A stretch of DNA of 64,000 nucleotides, taken from positions 778,001 through 842,000 of the forward strand of contig NZ_CP132910.1 of assembly GCF_030846775.1 (NCBI RefSeq). The letters are read 5' to 3'. The notes under the pieces are model-generated. The model saw only the letters and a list, made by a program, of their open reading frames with translations. It had not been told where the DNA came from and searched no databases. The position numbers and the translations under genes were made by a program. Below, one piece after another: positions 27,918 to 37,604 of this stretch. The stretch comes from Geothrix sp. 21YS21S-2. GTDB lineage: Bacteria > Acidobacteriota > Holophagae > Holophagales > Holophagaceae. Each line of letters opens with the position of its first letter. Position 1 is the first letter of the stretch.

Positions 27918-30518
27918 TCAGGCCTTGTTCTTCTTGCCCAGGAGCCGCATCTCCCGGAGGGGGAGGGAGGTGCGCCGCACGCCGTCGAACTGCCGCAGGG
28001 CGTTGGCCACGGCCGGGGCCGTGGGCACCAGGCCGATCTCGCCCACGCCCTTGGCGCCGTAGGGGCCGTGGGCGTCCGCCACCTCCACGCCGATCACGTC
28101 CAGCTCGGGCATGTCCCGGGTGCGGAGGATGCCCAGGTCCGCCATCTTCCAGGACACGGGCCAGCCGTCCCGGTAGGGGAAGTCCTCGGTGACCGCGTAG
28201 CCCAGGCCCATGTGCAGGGAGCCCTCGATCTGCCCCTCGAAGAGGGTGGGGTTCATGATCCTGCCCGCGTCGTGGGCGGCGGTGACGCGGGTGATGCGCC
28301 CCGTGTCGTCCAGTTCGACCATCTGGGCGGCGTAGCCGTAGGAGTAGTGGGTGACGATCGGCCTGCCCTCCGGGGGCTGCGCGCCCACCTTGGTGGTCCA
28401 GTCGCAGACCCACTCGCCCCGGTACTCCCGGCCCGCCAGGTCGGCCAGGGTCCTGCCCGCGGCCAGGTCCGCCTTCAGGCCCCGGGCGGCCTCCCGCACG
28501 GAGTTGCCCACCAGGGACGTGCCCCGGCTGGCGGTGGTCATGCCGCACCAGGTCTCGGCGTCCGTCTCCACCCGCACCTCGATGCAGCCCGGGTCGATGC
28601 CCGTCTCGGTGACCAGGGTCTGAAGGGCCATGTTGTGGGCCCCCTGCCCCATCTCGCACCAGCCGTGATGGAGGACGACCCTGCCCCCGGCCAGGACCTC
28701 GAGCTTGGCCTTGCCGGAATCCGGCATGCCGCAGCCGATGCCCGTGTTCTTGATGCCGGCGGCGATGCCGGCGAATTTCGCGGCCTGGAAGCGGTCCTTG
28801 AGGGCCTCCAGGCAGGCCCGCACCCCCACGCCGCTGGTGAGCACCTGCCCGGTGGCGGTGGCCTTGCCCTCGGTCAGCGCGTTGTCCCAGCGGAACTGCC
28901 AGCGGTCGAAACCCCCCAGGGCGCACAGCTCGTCCACGCTGGACTCGATGCCGAAAGCCGCCTGGTTGGCGCCGAAGCCCCGCATGGCGCCGCAGGAGGC
29001 GTTGTTGGTGATGACCGCCGTGCCCTTCACGTGGACGTTGGGGATGGCGTACGCCCCGGCGGAATGGGCCACGGCCCGTTCGATGACCTTCATGCCCACG
29101 CTGGCGTAGGCCCCGGAATCCGAGTGCATGTGGGCCACCAGGGCCACCAGATGGCCGCCGGCGTCGCAGCCCACCTCGTAGTCCATGACGATGGGGTGGC
29201 GCTTGGCGTGGGTGCGCAGGGAGGTCTTCCGGTCGAAGCGGACCATGACGGGGCGGCCCGTGGCCAGGCAGAGCATGGCCGCGTGGTGTTGGCCCATGAG
29301 GTCCTCCTTGCCGCCGAAGGCGCCGCCGTTCTGGACGAGCACCACGTTCACCAGCCGCTCCGGGAGGTCCAGGAGCTCGGCGATCTGCCGGCGGTCCTCG
29401 TAGCCGCCCTGGCCCCCATCGAAGATCTTCACGCCCGCCTCGCCGTCCTTGGTCCAGGGCACGGCCAGGGCCGCCTCGGGCTCCAGGAACGCGTGCTCGA
29501 TGCGCTGGGTGGTGTAGCGCTGGCGGGTGACGTGGGCGGCCGTCCTCATCGCCCCCTCCGCGTCGCCCAGGCGCACCTCGGTGACCGAGAGGACGTTGCC
29601 GTGGTCGGTGAGCTGGGGAGCCCCGGGCTCCAGGGCCTCGAAGATGTCCGTGACCGGCTCCAGCACCTCGTACTCCACCCGCACCAGGGCCGCGGCGGCG
29701 TGGGCGGCCTCCTCGGTCACGGCCGCCACGGTGGCCAGCACGTCGCCGATGCAGCGGGTCTCCTCGCCCTCCAGCACCATCACGGGCCAGTCGCGGTAGA
29801 TCATGCCGTTGACGCGCTTGCCCTTGATGTCCCCGGCCGTGAGGACCGCCAGGACGCCGTCCACCTGGAGCGCCTCCGAGATGTCCACCTTCAGCACCCT
29901 GGCGCGGGGGTGGTCCGAGAAGCGCAGGGCGCCGAAGACCATGCCGGGCTCCACCATGTCGCCCACGAAGACCCGCTCGCCGAGCACCGCCTCCCGGGCC
30001 GTGTACTTGGGATGGCGGGTGCCCACGGCGCCCGTGCCCTCGGGGAACGCCACGGGCCGGTGCAGGCGCAGGGCCTCGGCCGCGCATTCCACCGAGTCGA
30101 GGACCTTCTTGTAGCCGGTGCACCGGCAGAGGTTCCCGTTGAGGCCGTCGCAGATCTCCTGGCGCGTGGGATCCGGGTTCTTCTGGAGGATGGAGGCCGC
30201 CTTCATGACGATGCCGGGGGTGCAGAAACCGCACTGCACGCCGCCCTTGAGGACGAAGGCATCGGCAAAGGCGTCGCGCTCCTCGGGGGACAGGCCCTCC
30301 ACCGTGGTGACCGATCTGCCCGCCACGTCCTTGACCGCCATGCGGCAGCTGAGCCGGGCCCTGCCGTCCACCAGGACCGTGCAGCAGCCGCAGATCCCCT
30401 CGCCGGAGCAGCCGTCCTTGGGACTCTTGAGCCCGGCCTCGTCCCTGAGCCAGGCCAGGAGCTCCCGGGAGGGATCCCCATCGAACGTCCGGTCCTGGCC
30501 GTTGAGCGTGAACTCCAT
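27918..30518 (-). CDS. Selenium-type xanthine dehydrogenase, fused Fe-S and molybdopterin subunits
   Basis: An 866-residue enzyme of the xanthine oxidase family with no FAD domain. Residues 1-155 hold two [2Fe-2S] clusters (CSGEGICGCC and CGFCTPG...CRCTGY). The molybdopterin domain follows from about residue 165, with GGAFGGKED, GAMRGFGANQAAFG and the catalytic-Glu region KGVGEIGLVP near the end. Fusion of the Fe-S and Mo parts and pairing with YgfK match the selenium-dependent xanthine dehydrogenase/XdhD group. There selenium is a labile cofactor of the Mo site, not selenocysteine. The substrate is probably xanthine or another purine. Electrons probably leave through YgfK. Cofactor-insertion genes are not in the window. 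Confidence 0.92.
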   Translation of the reverse strand: MEFTLNGQDRTFDGDPSRELLAWLRDEAGLKSPKDGCSGEGICGCCTVLVDGRARLSCRMAVKDVAGRSVTTVEGLSPEERDAFADAFVLKGGVQCGFCTPGIVMKAASILQKNPDPTRQEICDGLNGNLCRCTGYKKVLDSVECAAEALRLHRPVAFPEGTGAVGTRHPKYTAREAVLGERVFVGDMVEPGMVFGALRFSDHPRARVLKVDISEALQVDGVLAVLTAGDIKGKRVNGMIYRDWPVMVLEGEETRCIGDVLATVAAVTEEAAHAAAALVRVEYEVLEPVTDIFEALEPGAPQLTDHGNVLSVTEVRLGDAEGAMRTAAHVTRQRYTTQRIEHAFLEPEAALAVPWTKDGEAGVKIFDGGQGGYEDRRQIAELLDLPERLVNVVLVQNGGAFGGKEDLMGQHHAAMLCLATGRPVMVRFDRKTSLRTHAKRHPIVMDYEVGCDAGGHLVALVAHMHSDSGAYASVGMKVIERAVAHSAGAYAIPNVHVKGTAVITNNASCGAMRGFGANQAAFGIESSVDELCALGGFDRWQFRWDNALTEGKATATGQVLTSGVGVRACLEALKDRFQAAKFAGIAAGIKNTGIGCGMPDSGKAKLEVLAGGRVVLHHGWCEMGQGAHNMALQTLVTETGIDPGCIEVRVETDAETWCGMTTASRGTSLVGNSVREAARGLKADLAAGRTLADLAGREYRGEWVCDWTTKVGAQPPEGRPIVTHYSYGYAAQMVELDDTGRITRVTAAHDAGRIMNPTLFEGQIEGSLHMGLGYAVTEDFPYRDGWPVSWKMADLGILRTRDMPELDVIGVEVADAHGPYGAKGVGEIGLVPTAPAVANALRQFDGVRRTSLPLREMRLLGKKNKA

Positions 30519-30589
30519 GGGATCCCCTTCCAGCTATGTCCCTTGGACTCCGGCCGGGTGGGTTTGGTGACAGGCGCGGTGAACGATAT

Positions 30590-32011
30590 CTACCGCGGCG
30601 GCGCGCCGTGCTCCAGTTCGTAGCTGCTCACCTCCCGCATGGTCTCGGAGGCGTGCCGGGGATTGCGGCCCTCGAAGTGCGTGTAGGTGTACCCGCCGCC
30701 CTCGTAGTAGTCGCCGGTGACGGTGTCGCGGGTGCCCGAGGGGTCGGCGTGGTAGACCTTGCCGCCCTCCAGGTCGGAGACCCAGTAGCTGTTGCCCCGG
30801 CGGTAGTCGTCCCACCTTGAGTCCATGTAGTCCTTGCGGGCCTGGCGGTCCTCCCAGGCCTTCTGCAGGTCGGCGCGGGCGTAGTTCAGGCTGCGGATGG
30901 AGGCGGCGGTCTCGGCCTCCATCCGCCTGAGCCTGGCGAGGCCGTCCTGGATGTAGCGCCTGGCGAAGGCGTCATTGAGCCCGAAGGAGTCGGCCACCTG
31001 TGCCAGCATGGGCAGGTGGCGGCCGAAATCCCCCCGCGGACCCCAGACGCCGGCGATGAGGCAGCGCCACTGGCCCAGCACCACGGGCAGGCCGTTGATC
31101 ACCTTGAAGGCCCCCATGCACGCCACGCCCCCCTTGGAGGTCCAGGAGGCCACCAGGTCCGAGGCCTGGGCGGGGCGGCCGGTGGAGGCCCGGTACTCGG
31201 CCGCCGACGCCGCGTCCGGCGCGTCGGAGAGGATCCTGGGGTCGTGGTGGCCGAAGCCCGTGAGGATGAGGGGCAGGGTCCGCCCGGGGGGTTCGAAGGC
31301 CCGGCCGATGACGCCCTGGGCGACGGTGGCCCCGCGCAGGGCGGGGTTCCCGGCGAAGGAGGTGAAGATGAAGCCGGCGCCGCCCCCCGGCGCGCCGGTG
31401 ATGACGGTGCCCTTGGCGGCCAGGAAGGTCCACGCCTCGGGGACCTTCATGCGCAGGCTGCCGTCCGGGGCCCGGCGCTCCACCAGGTTCCAGGAGGGCG
31501 GCGGGGGCGCGCCGCCACCGGGCGCCTTGATGAAGGCCACGCTCATCATCACGTTCATGAGCACGGGGCGCAGGGCGTCAAGCTGGGCCACGGGCGCGGC
31601 GTAGCACTGGGTGGCCATCCTGCCGTCCCCCGCCTCGACGAAGATCCGGCCGCGGCAGGGCCGGCCCCCGGCGCGGAACTCCAGGGTGGCCACGGCCCGG
31701 GCCCCGTCGCGGGAGACGAACACGTCCGAGAGCCGCGCCCCGGCCTCCCGGTCCCGGGCGGCGCGCAGCAGGTCCACGGCCCGGGTTCCTCCCCGGGCCC
31801 AGAGGAGCCGGACCCGGGCCAGGCCGTCAGGGGAGGCCACCTGGAGGGTGTAGGACGCGGCGGAGGCGGCCTCCTCCACCTTCCAGCCCGGGGGCCGGTG
31901 CAGGGCGCAGATCCGGCTGGGCGTCGCGCAGGCTTCCAGCTTCGGGGCGGCGGCGGCCGGGCCGGCCAACGCCAGGATGAGCAGAAGGGGCGTCGGGTGC
32001 GGGATGAACAT
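30590..32011 (-). CDS. Secreted protein of unknown function
   Basis: A 473-residue exported protein. The ATG at 32011 was chosen because GGAGG lies seven bases upstream and a typical signal peptide (PLLLILALAGPAAA) follows. An upstream start in the same frame would add about 98 residues unlike anything secreted. Two similar halves of roughly 150 residues each (around 30-160 and 165-330) look like paired beta-rich domains. The C-terminus is Tyr/Gly/Asp-rich (GDYYEGGGYTYTHFEGRNP). No family is certain. It is divergent from the hybrid kinase at 32299. Confidence 0.75.
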   Translation of the reverse strand: MFIPHPTPLLLILALAGPAAAAPKLEACATPSRICALHRPPGWKVEEAASAASYTLQVASPDGLARVRLLWARGGTRAVDLLRAARDREAGARLSDVFVSRDGARAVATLEFRAGGRPCRGRIFVEAGDGRMATQCYAAPVAQLDALRPVLMNVMMSVAFIKAPGGGAPPPPSWNLVERRAPDGSLRMKVPEAWTFLAAKGTVITGAPGGGAGFIFTSFAGNPALRGATVAQGVIGRAFEPPGRTLPLILTGFGHHDPRILSDAPDAASAAEYRASTGRPAQASDLVASWTSKGGVACMGAFKVINGLPVVLGQWRCLIAGVWGPRGDFGRHLPMLAQVADSFGLNDAFARRYIQDGLARLRRMEAETAASIRSLNYARADLQKAWEDRQARKDYMDSRWDDYRRGNSYWVSDLEGGKVYHADPSGTRDTVTGDYYEGGGYTYTHFEGRNPRHASETMREVSSYELEHGAPPR

Positions 32012-32298
32012 GGTCATGCCTCCGCGTCGAACCGGGATCCCCCATTTTACGCCCCGAGAGAATATGGGCGCCTTATCCCATCCCGGAGGCCCATGCGAAA
32101 ATTCGGGAATATTCTTGACGCCCGGCCAATCGGGACCAATCTTGAAGAGACCAAAGGTTCCGTTTAACGAGCGGAACGCCTTGCCGGGCAGATTCGTGGT
32201 CTGCAAGTCGAAGGCGCAATTTCCATCGACCCGTTCCGGGGATGGAAGTTGCGCCATCGGCATCCTCTCCTCCTCAACCCGATCCCCCAAGGCAACGC
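32012..32298. promoter_or_regulatory. Structured divergent control region
   Basis: About 290 bases between a secreted-protein gene and a hybrid kinase. Two inverted repeats stand out. GTTCCG/CGGAAC lies at 32157-32177. A 15-bp repeat at 32213-32255 has arms GGCGCAATTTCCATC and GATGGAAGTTGCGCC, pairing with one G-U. TTGACG at 32114-32119 could be a -35 element for the kinase, but its -10 is weak. The RNA upstream of the kinase would be highly structured. No known riboswitch family is recognised. Confidence 0.55.
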
Positions 32299-35200
32299 AT
32301 GGCACCCATCGAGGGAACGCAGAAGCCCCCCGCCCGCGGCCGGTCCCGGCCGCCCTGGGTGGCGGAAGCCTTCGCCATCCTTTCGGCCTGCGTCGCCCTG
32401 ACGGCCCTCGCGGGCGGCCTGGCCCGCCACCCGGTGCTCGGCGGCCTGGGCCGGGGCTTCGTGCCCCTGGCGCCCCAGGCCGGCGCGCTCTTCATCCTTC
32501 TGGACGCCGCCATCCTGCTGCGGCGCCTGGGGCGGACGCGCTGGCTCCGGGGCCTGGGCTCCTTGTGCGGCATCGTCGTGGTCACCCTGGCCCTGGCGAT
32601 GCTCGCAGGTTTCGTCATGGGCGGCCCGCTCTCCGCCGTCCTGGAACTCCGCCTCGTCTCCAAGGTGACCGCCGTGACCCTCCTCCTGGGCGGGCTGTCG
32701 TACGCCATGCCCGGCGCGGCGCCCCTCGCGCCCCACTGGCAGCGCCAGCTGGCGGCCATGCTGGCCCTGGTCCCGGCAGCCACCTGCGCCGTGGTGATTC
32801 TCAGCTACGCGGCGGGCGCGCCCCTCCTCTACCAGTCCGGCAACACGCCCATGGCCCTGCCCTCGGCCCTGGCGGGGCTCCTGACCTCCCTGGCTCTGGT
32901 CGGCCTTCCGGGGCGCGACACCTGGCCCATGGCGCTCTTCCGCGCCCCGGGCGCGCCGGACCGGGGCGCCGAGCGGGGCCCCATCGCGGCCTTCGTCCTG
33001 CTGGCCCTGGCGGTGCTGGTGGTCGGTTCCTTCTACCTGCGCGGCCAGCTCGGCTCCGCCCGCAAGGCCGCCCAGGACGGGCTTGCCGCCATCGCCGACC
33101 TCAAGGCGGGCGAGATCGCCGCCTGGCACCGGGAGCGCCTGGCCGACGGAGGCCGGATCGCGGGATCCCGGCTCCTGCAGGGCCACCTGGCCCGCTTCCT
33201 GGCGGGAACGGAACCCGCCGGCGAGCTGGGGGAGTGGATGGAGGGGCTGCGCCGGGGGGGCACCTGCAGCGAGGTGGTACTCTTCGACGCCCTGGGCCGC
33301 AGGCGCCTGCCCGCGGGTGGGCCGGTCCCCGGGGCCCGGCTCCAGGCCGCCCTCGCGGCCCGGGCGGTGGTCCTCGACGACCTCGCCCGGGACGACGCCG
33401 GCATCCACATGGACCTGTGGGTGCCCGCGGGCCCCGGCATCCTGCTCCTGCGCCTGGATCCGGGCCCCTTCCTCTTCCCCCTGGTGCAGTCCTGGCCCGC
33501 CTCCAGCGCCAGCGCCGAGACCCTCCTGGTGCGCCGGGAAGGCGGCGACGCGGTCTTCCTGAACGAGCTGCGCCACCGCGGCGGAACGGCCCTCGCGCTG
33601 CGGCTGCCCATCGCGGGGAACCCCGGCCTCCCTGCCGCCCATGCGGTCCAGGGCGCCGAGGGCCTGATGCGCGGCCGGGACTACCGCGGGGTCCCGGTCC
33701 TGGCCGCCCTGAGGCGCGTTCCCGGCACGCCCTGGTCCCTGGTCGCCAAGGTGGACGAGGACGAGATCTTCGGCCCCCTGCGGGCGCGGGGCTGGGTCAG
33801 CGGAGCCACCCTCCTGGGCCTGGTGACCCTCCTGGCCCTGGGCGTCAGCCTGCTGCTGCGCCAGATGGAGACCACCCGCATCACGGAGCTGCTGGACCGG
33901 GAACGGCAGGCGCGGTTCCTGGAGGGCCGGTACCAGACCCTCCTGCGCCTGGCCAACGACGCCATCCTCACCTTCGACGCCCAGGGCCGGATCCTGGACG
34001 CCAACGATCGCGCCCTGGAGTACTACGGGCACTCCCTGGCGGAGTTCCGGGAGCTCTCGGTGCCGGACCTGCGCTCCCCCGGGGACGCGCCCAGGGCCCG
34101 CGGGCAGTTCGCGGAGCTGGCGTGCACCGGCAGGGCGCGCTTCGAGGCCGTCCATGTGCGCAAGGACGGCTCCACCTTCCCCGTGGAGGTGAGCTCGCGG
34201 CTCCTGGAGATCGAGGGGGAGCAGGTGGCCTTCTCCCTGATCCACGACATCACCGACCGCCGCGCCCGGGAACGGGAGGCGCTCGAAAGCGGGGAACAGT
34301 ACCGCAGGCTCTTCGAGCAGTCCCCGGTGGGCTACATGACCCTGGACGCCCAGGCGCGGATCCTGGACGTGAACCGGACCCTCCTGGCCATGCTGGCCTG
34401 CGGCCGGGAGCACCTGGCCGGGCGCCCCTTCTGGGACCTGATGACCCCCGCCTCGGCGGAGGTGGCCCGCGGGCTCCACGGGGCGGCCGGCGGGAGGATC
34501 CCGGCCACGCAGTTCACCCTGGTCCGCGAGGACGGCACCACCCTCGTGGTGAACCTCGAGGGCTCCGCCGGTTTCGACGCGGCGGGGCGGTTCCTGCACA
34601 CGCAGTGCGCGCTGTCCGACCTCACCGACCGCCTGGAGGCCGAGGCCGCCCACAGCGAGCTTCAGGCCCAGCTGCACCAGTCCCAGAAGATGGAGAGCCT
34701 GGGCAGCCTGGCCGGGGGCATCGCCCACGACATCAACAACGTGCTGGCCGCCATCCTCAGCCTGGCCTCGGCCCACCGGGAGGACCTGGATCCCGGCGCG
34801 GTGCTGGCGCAGTCCCTGGACACCATCACCCGGGCGTGCCTGCGCGGGCGCGACGTGGTGAAGAGCCTCCTCTATTTCGCGCGAAGGGGCGCCACCACGA
34901 TAGGCCCCGTCGACCTCAACGAGGTGGTGCGGGACCTGATCCAGCTCCTGGCCCGCACCACCCTGAAGCGGATCCGCCTGGAGACCGACCTGCAGGACCC
35001 CCTGCCCCACATCCACGCCGATCCCGGGACCCTGAACCACGCGCTCATGAACATCTGCGTGAACGCCAAGGACGCCATGCCCCAGGGCGGCACCATCCGA
35101 ATCAGCACCCGCACCCTGGCGGACGGCTCCCTCCAGCTGGGGGTGCGGGACACCGGCGAAGGCATGCCCGAGGAGGTGCGCCGGCGCGCCATGGAGCCGT

Positions 35201-35763
35201 TCTTCACCACCAAGCCCCAGGGCCAGGGCACGGGGCTGGGCCTGGCCATGGTCTTCGGGACGCTGAAGTCCCTGGGCGGGTCCACGGAGATCCTCAGCGA
35301 ACCCGGGCGGGGCACCGAAGTCCTGCTCACCTTCCCCGCCCCCACGGGCACGGAGGTTCCCGCGGCGCCCGAGGCGGTCCTCCGGGAAGCGGGCCCGGCC
35401 AGGGCCCTGACCATCCTCCTGGTGGACGACGACGAGCTCATCCGCGGCTCAGTCGTCCCCATGCTCCACCTCCTGGGCCACCACGCCGACAGCGTGGACA
35501 GCGGAATCAAGGCCCTGAACCTCTTCCAGGGGGGCCTGGAGGTGGACCTGGTGATCCTGGACATGAACATGCCCGGCATCAACGGCGCCGAGACGCTCCA
35601 CGGCATCCTGCTCCTGCGGCCCTCCCAGGCGGTGATCATGGCCAGCGGCTACAACGACCACGACCTCGCCAGGCTCCTGGAGGGAAGGCCCCGGGTGGTG
35701 AGCGTCCAGAAGCCCTTCCACCTCCACGAGATCCAGAAGTGCATCGCGGCGCTGGGGCTGTGA
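32299..35763 (+). CDS. Hybrid sensor histidine kinase with MASE-like membrane input, PAS domains and receiver
   Basis: A 1154-residue sensor. About seven N-terminal hydrophobic helices (residues 20-210) form a MASE-like membrane sensor. An eighth helix precedes a 190-residue likely periplasmic region and another helix near 500-520. Two PAS domains follow (about 550-670 and 675-790), then the phosphoacceptor His810 in GGIAHDINN. The ATPase has N-box MNICVNAKDAM and G-boxes DTGEGMPEE and GQGTGLGLAM. A C-terminal receiver carries Asp1088 (LVILDMNMPG). No separate response regulator is adjacent, so the output may act through another phosphotransfer protein. Expression may be controlled by the structured region just upstream. 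Confidence 0.93.
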   Translation: MAPIEGTQKPPARGRSRPPWVAEAFAILSACVALTALAGGLARHPVLGGLGRGFVPLAPQAGALFILLDAAILLRRLGRTRWLRGLGSLCGIVVVTLALAMLAGFVMGGPLSAVLELRLVSKVTAVTLLLGGLSYAMPGAAPLAPHWQRQLAAMLALVPAATCAVVILSYAAGAPLLYQSGNTPMALPSALAGLLTSLALVGLPGRDTWPMALFRAPGAPDRGAERGPIAAFVLLALAVLVVGSFYLRGQLGSARKAAQDGLAAIADLKAGEIAAWHRERLADGGRIAGSRLLQGHLARFLAGTEPAGELGEWMEGLRRGGTCSEVVLFDALGRRRLPAGGPVPGARLQAALAARAVVLDDLARDDAGIHMDLWVPAGPGILLLRLDPGPFLFPLVQSWPASSASAETLLVRREGGDAVFLNELRHRGGTALALRLPIAGNPGLPAAHAVQGAEGLMRGRDYRGVPVLAALRRVPGTPWSLVAKVDEDEIFGPLRARGWVSGATLLGLVTLLALGVSLLLRQMETTRITELLDRERQARFLEGRYQTLLRLANDAILTFDAQGRILDANDRALEYYGHSLAEFRELSVPDLRSPGDAPRARGQFAELACTGRARFEAVHVRKDGSTFPVEVSSRLLEIEGEQVAFSLIHDITDRRAREREALESGEQYRRLFEQSPVGYMTLDAQARILDVNRTLLAMLACGREHLAGRPFWDLMTPASAEVARGLHGAAGGRIPATQFTLVREDGTTLVVNLEGSAGFDAAGRFLHTQCALSDLTDRLEAEAAHSELQAQLHQSQKMESLGSLAGGIAHDINNVLAAILSLASAHREDLDPGAVLAQSLDTITRACLRGRDVVKSLLYFARRGATTIGPVDLNEVVRDLIQLLARTTLKRIRLETDLQDPLPHIHADPGTLNHALMNICVNAKDAMPQGGTIRISTRTLADGSLQLGVRDTGEGMPEEVRRRAMEPFFTTKPQGQGTGLGLAMVFGTLKSLGGSTEILSEPGRGTEVLLTFPAPTGTEVPAAPEAVLREAGPARALTILLVDDDELIRGSVVPMLHLLGHHADSVDSGIKALNLFQGGLEVDLVILDMNMPGINGAETLHGILLLRPSQAVIMASGYNDHDLARLLEGRPRVVSVQKPFHLHEIQKCIAALGL

Positions 35764-36498
35764 TCAGTCCGCCCCGGGCATCCCCTCCACGATCACCGGG
35801 TCGCTCTGCTCCTGCAGGTGGGTGGTGCCCGTGAAGTCGATGTAGTGGCCCGAGCGCCGCGCCTTGGTCTCCAGGTAGAAGCGGTTGTGGGCGTTGGGGG
35901 GCAGCAGGTGCGGCAGGCGCCGGGAGACGTTCACTCCGTAGCGGGTCAGCTGCTCGACCTTCGAGGGGTTGTTGGTCATGAGGTGGATCGAGCCGATGCC
36001 AAGGCTGTGCAGCATGTGGGCCGCCACGGCGTAGTCCCTCTCGTCGTCCCGGAAGCCCAGGGCGAGGTTGGCCTCCACGGTGTCGAGGCCCTGGTCCTGG
36101 AGGGCGTAGGCCCGGATCTTGTTGGCCAGGCCGATGCCGCGGCCCTCCTGGCGCATGTAGAGCACGACGCCCCGCTCCAGCTGGCCGATGCGCATGAGCG
36201 CCGTCTCCAGCTGGTCCCGGCAGTCGCAGCGCAGGGAGCCCACCACGTCGCCCGTGAGGCACTCGGAGTGCATGCGCGTGGCCACGTCCTCCGCGCCCAC
36301 CACGTCGCCGTGGATGATGGCGATGTGGTCCTTCTGGTCGCGGTTGTTCCAGAAGGCCGCGATGCGGAAGTCGCCGAAGCGGCTGGGAAGCTTGGCCACC
36401 GCCACGATGCGCACGCACACCTGGTCGGGGCCGAAGCCCTTGCACTCGTGCTCCCGGTCCCGTTCGACCAGATCGAGAAGCTTGGAATCCATGCTCAT
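35764..36498 (-). CDS. ribA: GTP cyclohydrolase II
   Basis: A 244-residue enzyme of riboflavin synthesis, converting GTP to a diaminopyrimidine phosphate plus formate and pyrophosphate. Zinc cysteines are in CLTGDVVGSLRCDC near residues 82-95 and the catalytic RQEGRGIGL segment is near 118. It lacks the DHBP synthase domain of bifunctional RibBA. The ATG with AGGAG five bases upstream overlaps the upstream oxidoreductase stop by four bases, so the two are co-translated. Confidence 0.95.
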   Translation of the reverse strand: MSMDSKLLDLVERDREHECKGFGPDQVCVRIVAVAKLPSRFGDFRIAAFWNNRDQKDHIAIIHGDVVGAEDVATRMHSECLTGDVVGSLRCDCRDQLETALMRIGQLERGVVLYMRQEGRGIGLANKIRAYALQDQGLDTVEANLALGFRDDERDYAVAAHMLHSLGIGSIHLMTNNPSKVEQLTRYGVNVSRRLPHLLPPNAHNRFYLETKARRSGHYIDFTGTTHLQEQSDPVIVEGMPGAD

Positions 36499-37547
36499 GA
36501 AGGCTCCTGGGTGAGGCGGCCCGCCAGGCGGGTCCCGGAAAGCCAGGCGGCCTGAAGGCCTCCTCCTGGCGAGAAGACGTCCCCGGCCAGCCCCAGGCGG
36601 GCGCCTCCGGGAAAATCGATGCGCAGCGGCTCCGCCAGCTCGCTGGTGGGGCCCAGGCGGGCGTAGCGCCAGCGGTGCGGGTAGCTCCAGAGCGGCGCGG
36701 CCGCCCAGGGGCCGAGGTGGAGGGCGGCCTCGTCCAGCAGCTCCCGGCCCCACTGGTCCAGGGGCGCCTCCAGCCTCTGCCGGGACCATTTCGGCCGGGC
36801 CTGGGCCACGAAGGTGCGGAACCGGGGGGCCTCCCGCTTGGAGGAGTCCAGGGCCACCAGTTGCAGGACCTCCGAGGCCTCCGGATAGAGCACGTCCCAG
36901 GCGGGCGCCGGCGCGTCCAGGGCGTAGCCCGCCATGACCGCCAGGCAGGGGACGCTGCCGAAGAGGCCCAGGAGGGCCTGGAGGCCCGCGGCCTGGGGGA
37001 AGGGCTCCAGGGTGCCCAGCAGGCGCCGGGACTGCTCCAGGGCCAGGGCCAGCACCAGGTCGCGGCAGCGCAGGGGCGCTCCCTCGCCGGCCGTCACCTC
37101 GAAGCCGCCCTCAACCGCCCGGATGGCCGTTACCCGCGTCTCCAGGTGGATCTCCAGCCCCTTGGCCAGGTGGCGCGGGAAAGCCTTCATGCCCTGGGCG
37201 AAGGCGATCCGGCGCACCGTGGGCTCCAGGGCGCCCGGTTGGCAGGGAGGCCCTCCGCCCTCCACCCGCCGCGGCCAGTCCCGGATGGGATCCGCGTCCA
37301 CCTCGCGCAGGGCCTGCAGGAAGCCAGGATGATGCCCGTGCGCGAACAGGGGACCGAAATCCACCGGCTGTCCGTCGAAGCGCCGGGTGGCGCACCGGCC
37401 GCCGACGCCGTGGGCCCGCTCCAGGACGAGCACCTCGCGCCCCGCCCGCTTCAAGGCCCCCGCGCAGCTGAGCCCCGCCACGCCCGCGCCCACCACGATG
37501 GTTTCCAGGAAGGGGGACGGCGCCCGGGAAGGGGAGGAATCGGCCAT
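36495..37547 (-). CDS. FAD-dependent amine-oxidase-like (renalase-type) oxidoreductase
   Basis: A 350-residue flavoprotein with N-terminal GAGVAGLSCAGAL (FAD dinucleotide-binding) and the GGRCATRRF motif characteristic of renalase-like NAD(P)-linked oxidases. A C-terminal GDVFSPGGGLQAAWLSG completes FAD binding. The substrate is unknown. It shares an operon with ribA, which makes the flavin precursor, so the pair may be functionally linked. Of two possible starts (37547 and 37562) the downstream one is used; neither has a clear Shine-Dalgarno sequence. Confidence 0.85.
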   Translation of the reverse strand: MADSSPSRAPSPFLETIVVGAGVAGLSCAGALKRAGREVLVLERAHGVGGRCATRRFDGQPVDFGPLFAHGHHPGFLQALREVDADPIRDWPRRVEGGGPPCQPGALEPTVRRIAFAQGMKAFPRHLAKGLEIHLETRVTAIRAVEGGFEVTAGEGAPLRCRDLVLALALEQSRRLLGTLEPFPQAAGLQALLGLFGSVPCLAVMAGYALDAPAPAWDVLYPEASEVLQLVALDSSKREAPRFRTFVAQARPKWSRQRLEAPLDQWGRELLDEAALHLGPWAAAPLWSYPHRWRYARLGPTSELAEPLRIDFPGGARLGLAGDVFSPGGGLQAAWLSGTRLAGRLTQEPS

Positions 37548-37604
37548 GGCGAAGTCTAACATCAGCACCGCCCACTCATTGCGGGTCCCGGGTAGAATCC
37601 CGTC

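Noticed and set aside
24821-30623. Very long plus-strand open frames (over 1000 codons) opposite ygfK and the hydroxylase
   Set aside because: They are antisense shadows caused by high GC. Their translations are low-complexity Gly/Ala/His/Val-rich, without domains, while the minus-strand frames carry complete families.
31977-35834. Long plus- and minus-strand frames (1285 and 958 codons) over the hybrid kinase
   Set aside because: Shadow frames; their composition is Arg/Pro/Gly-rich and no motif is present.
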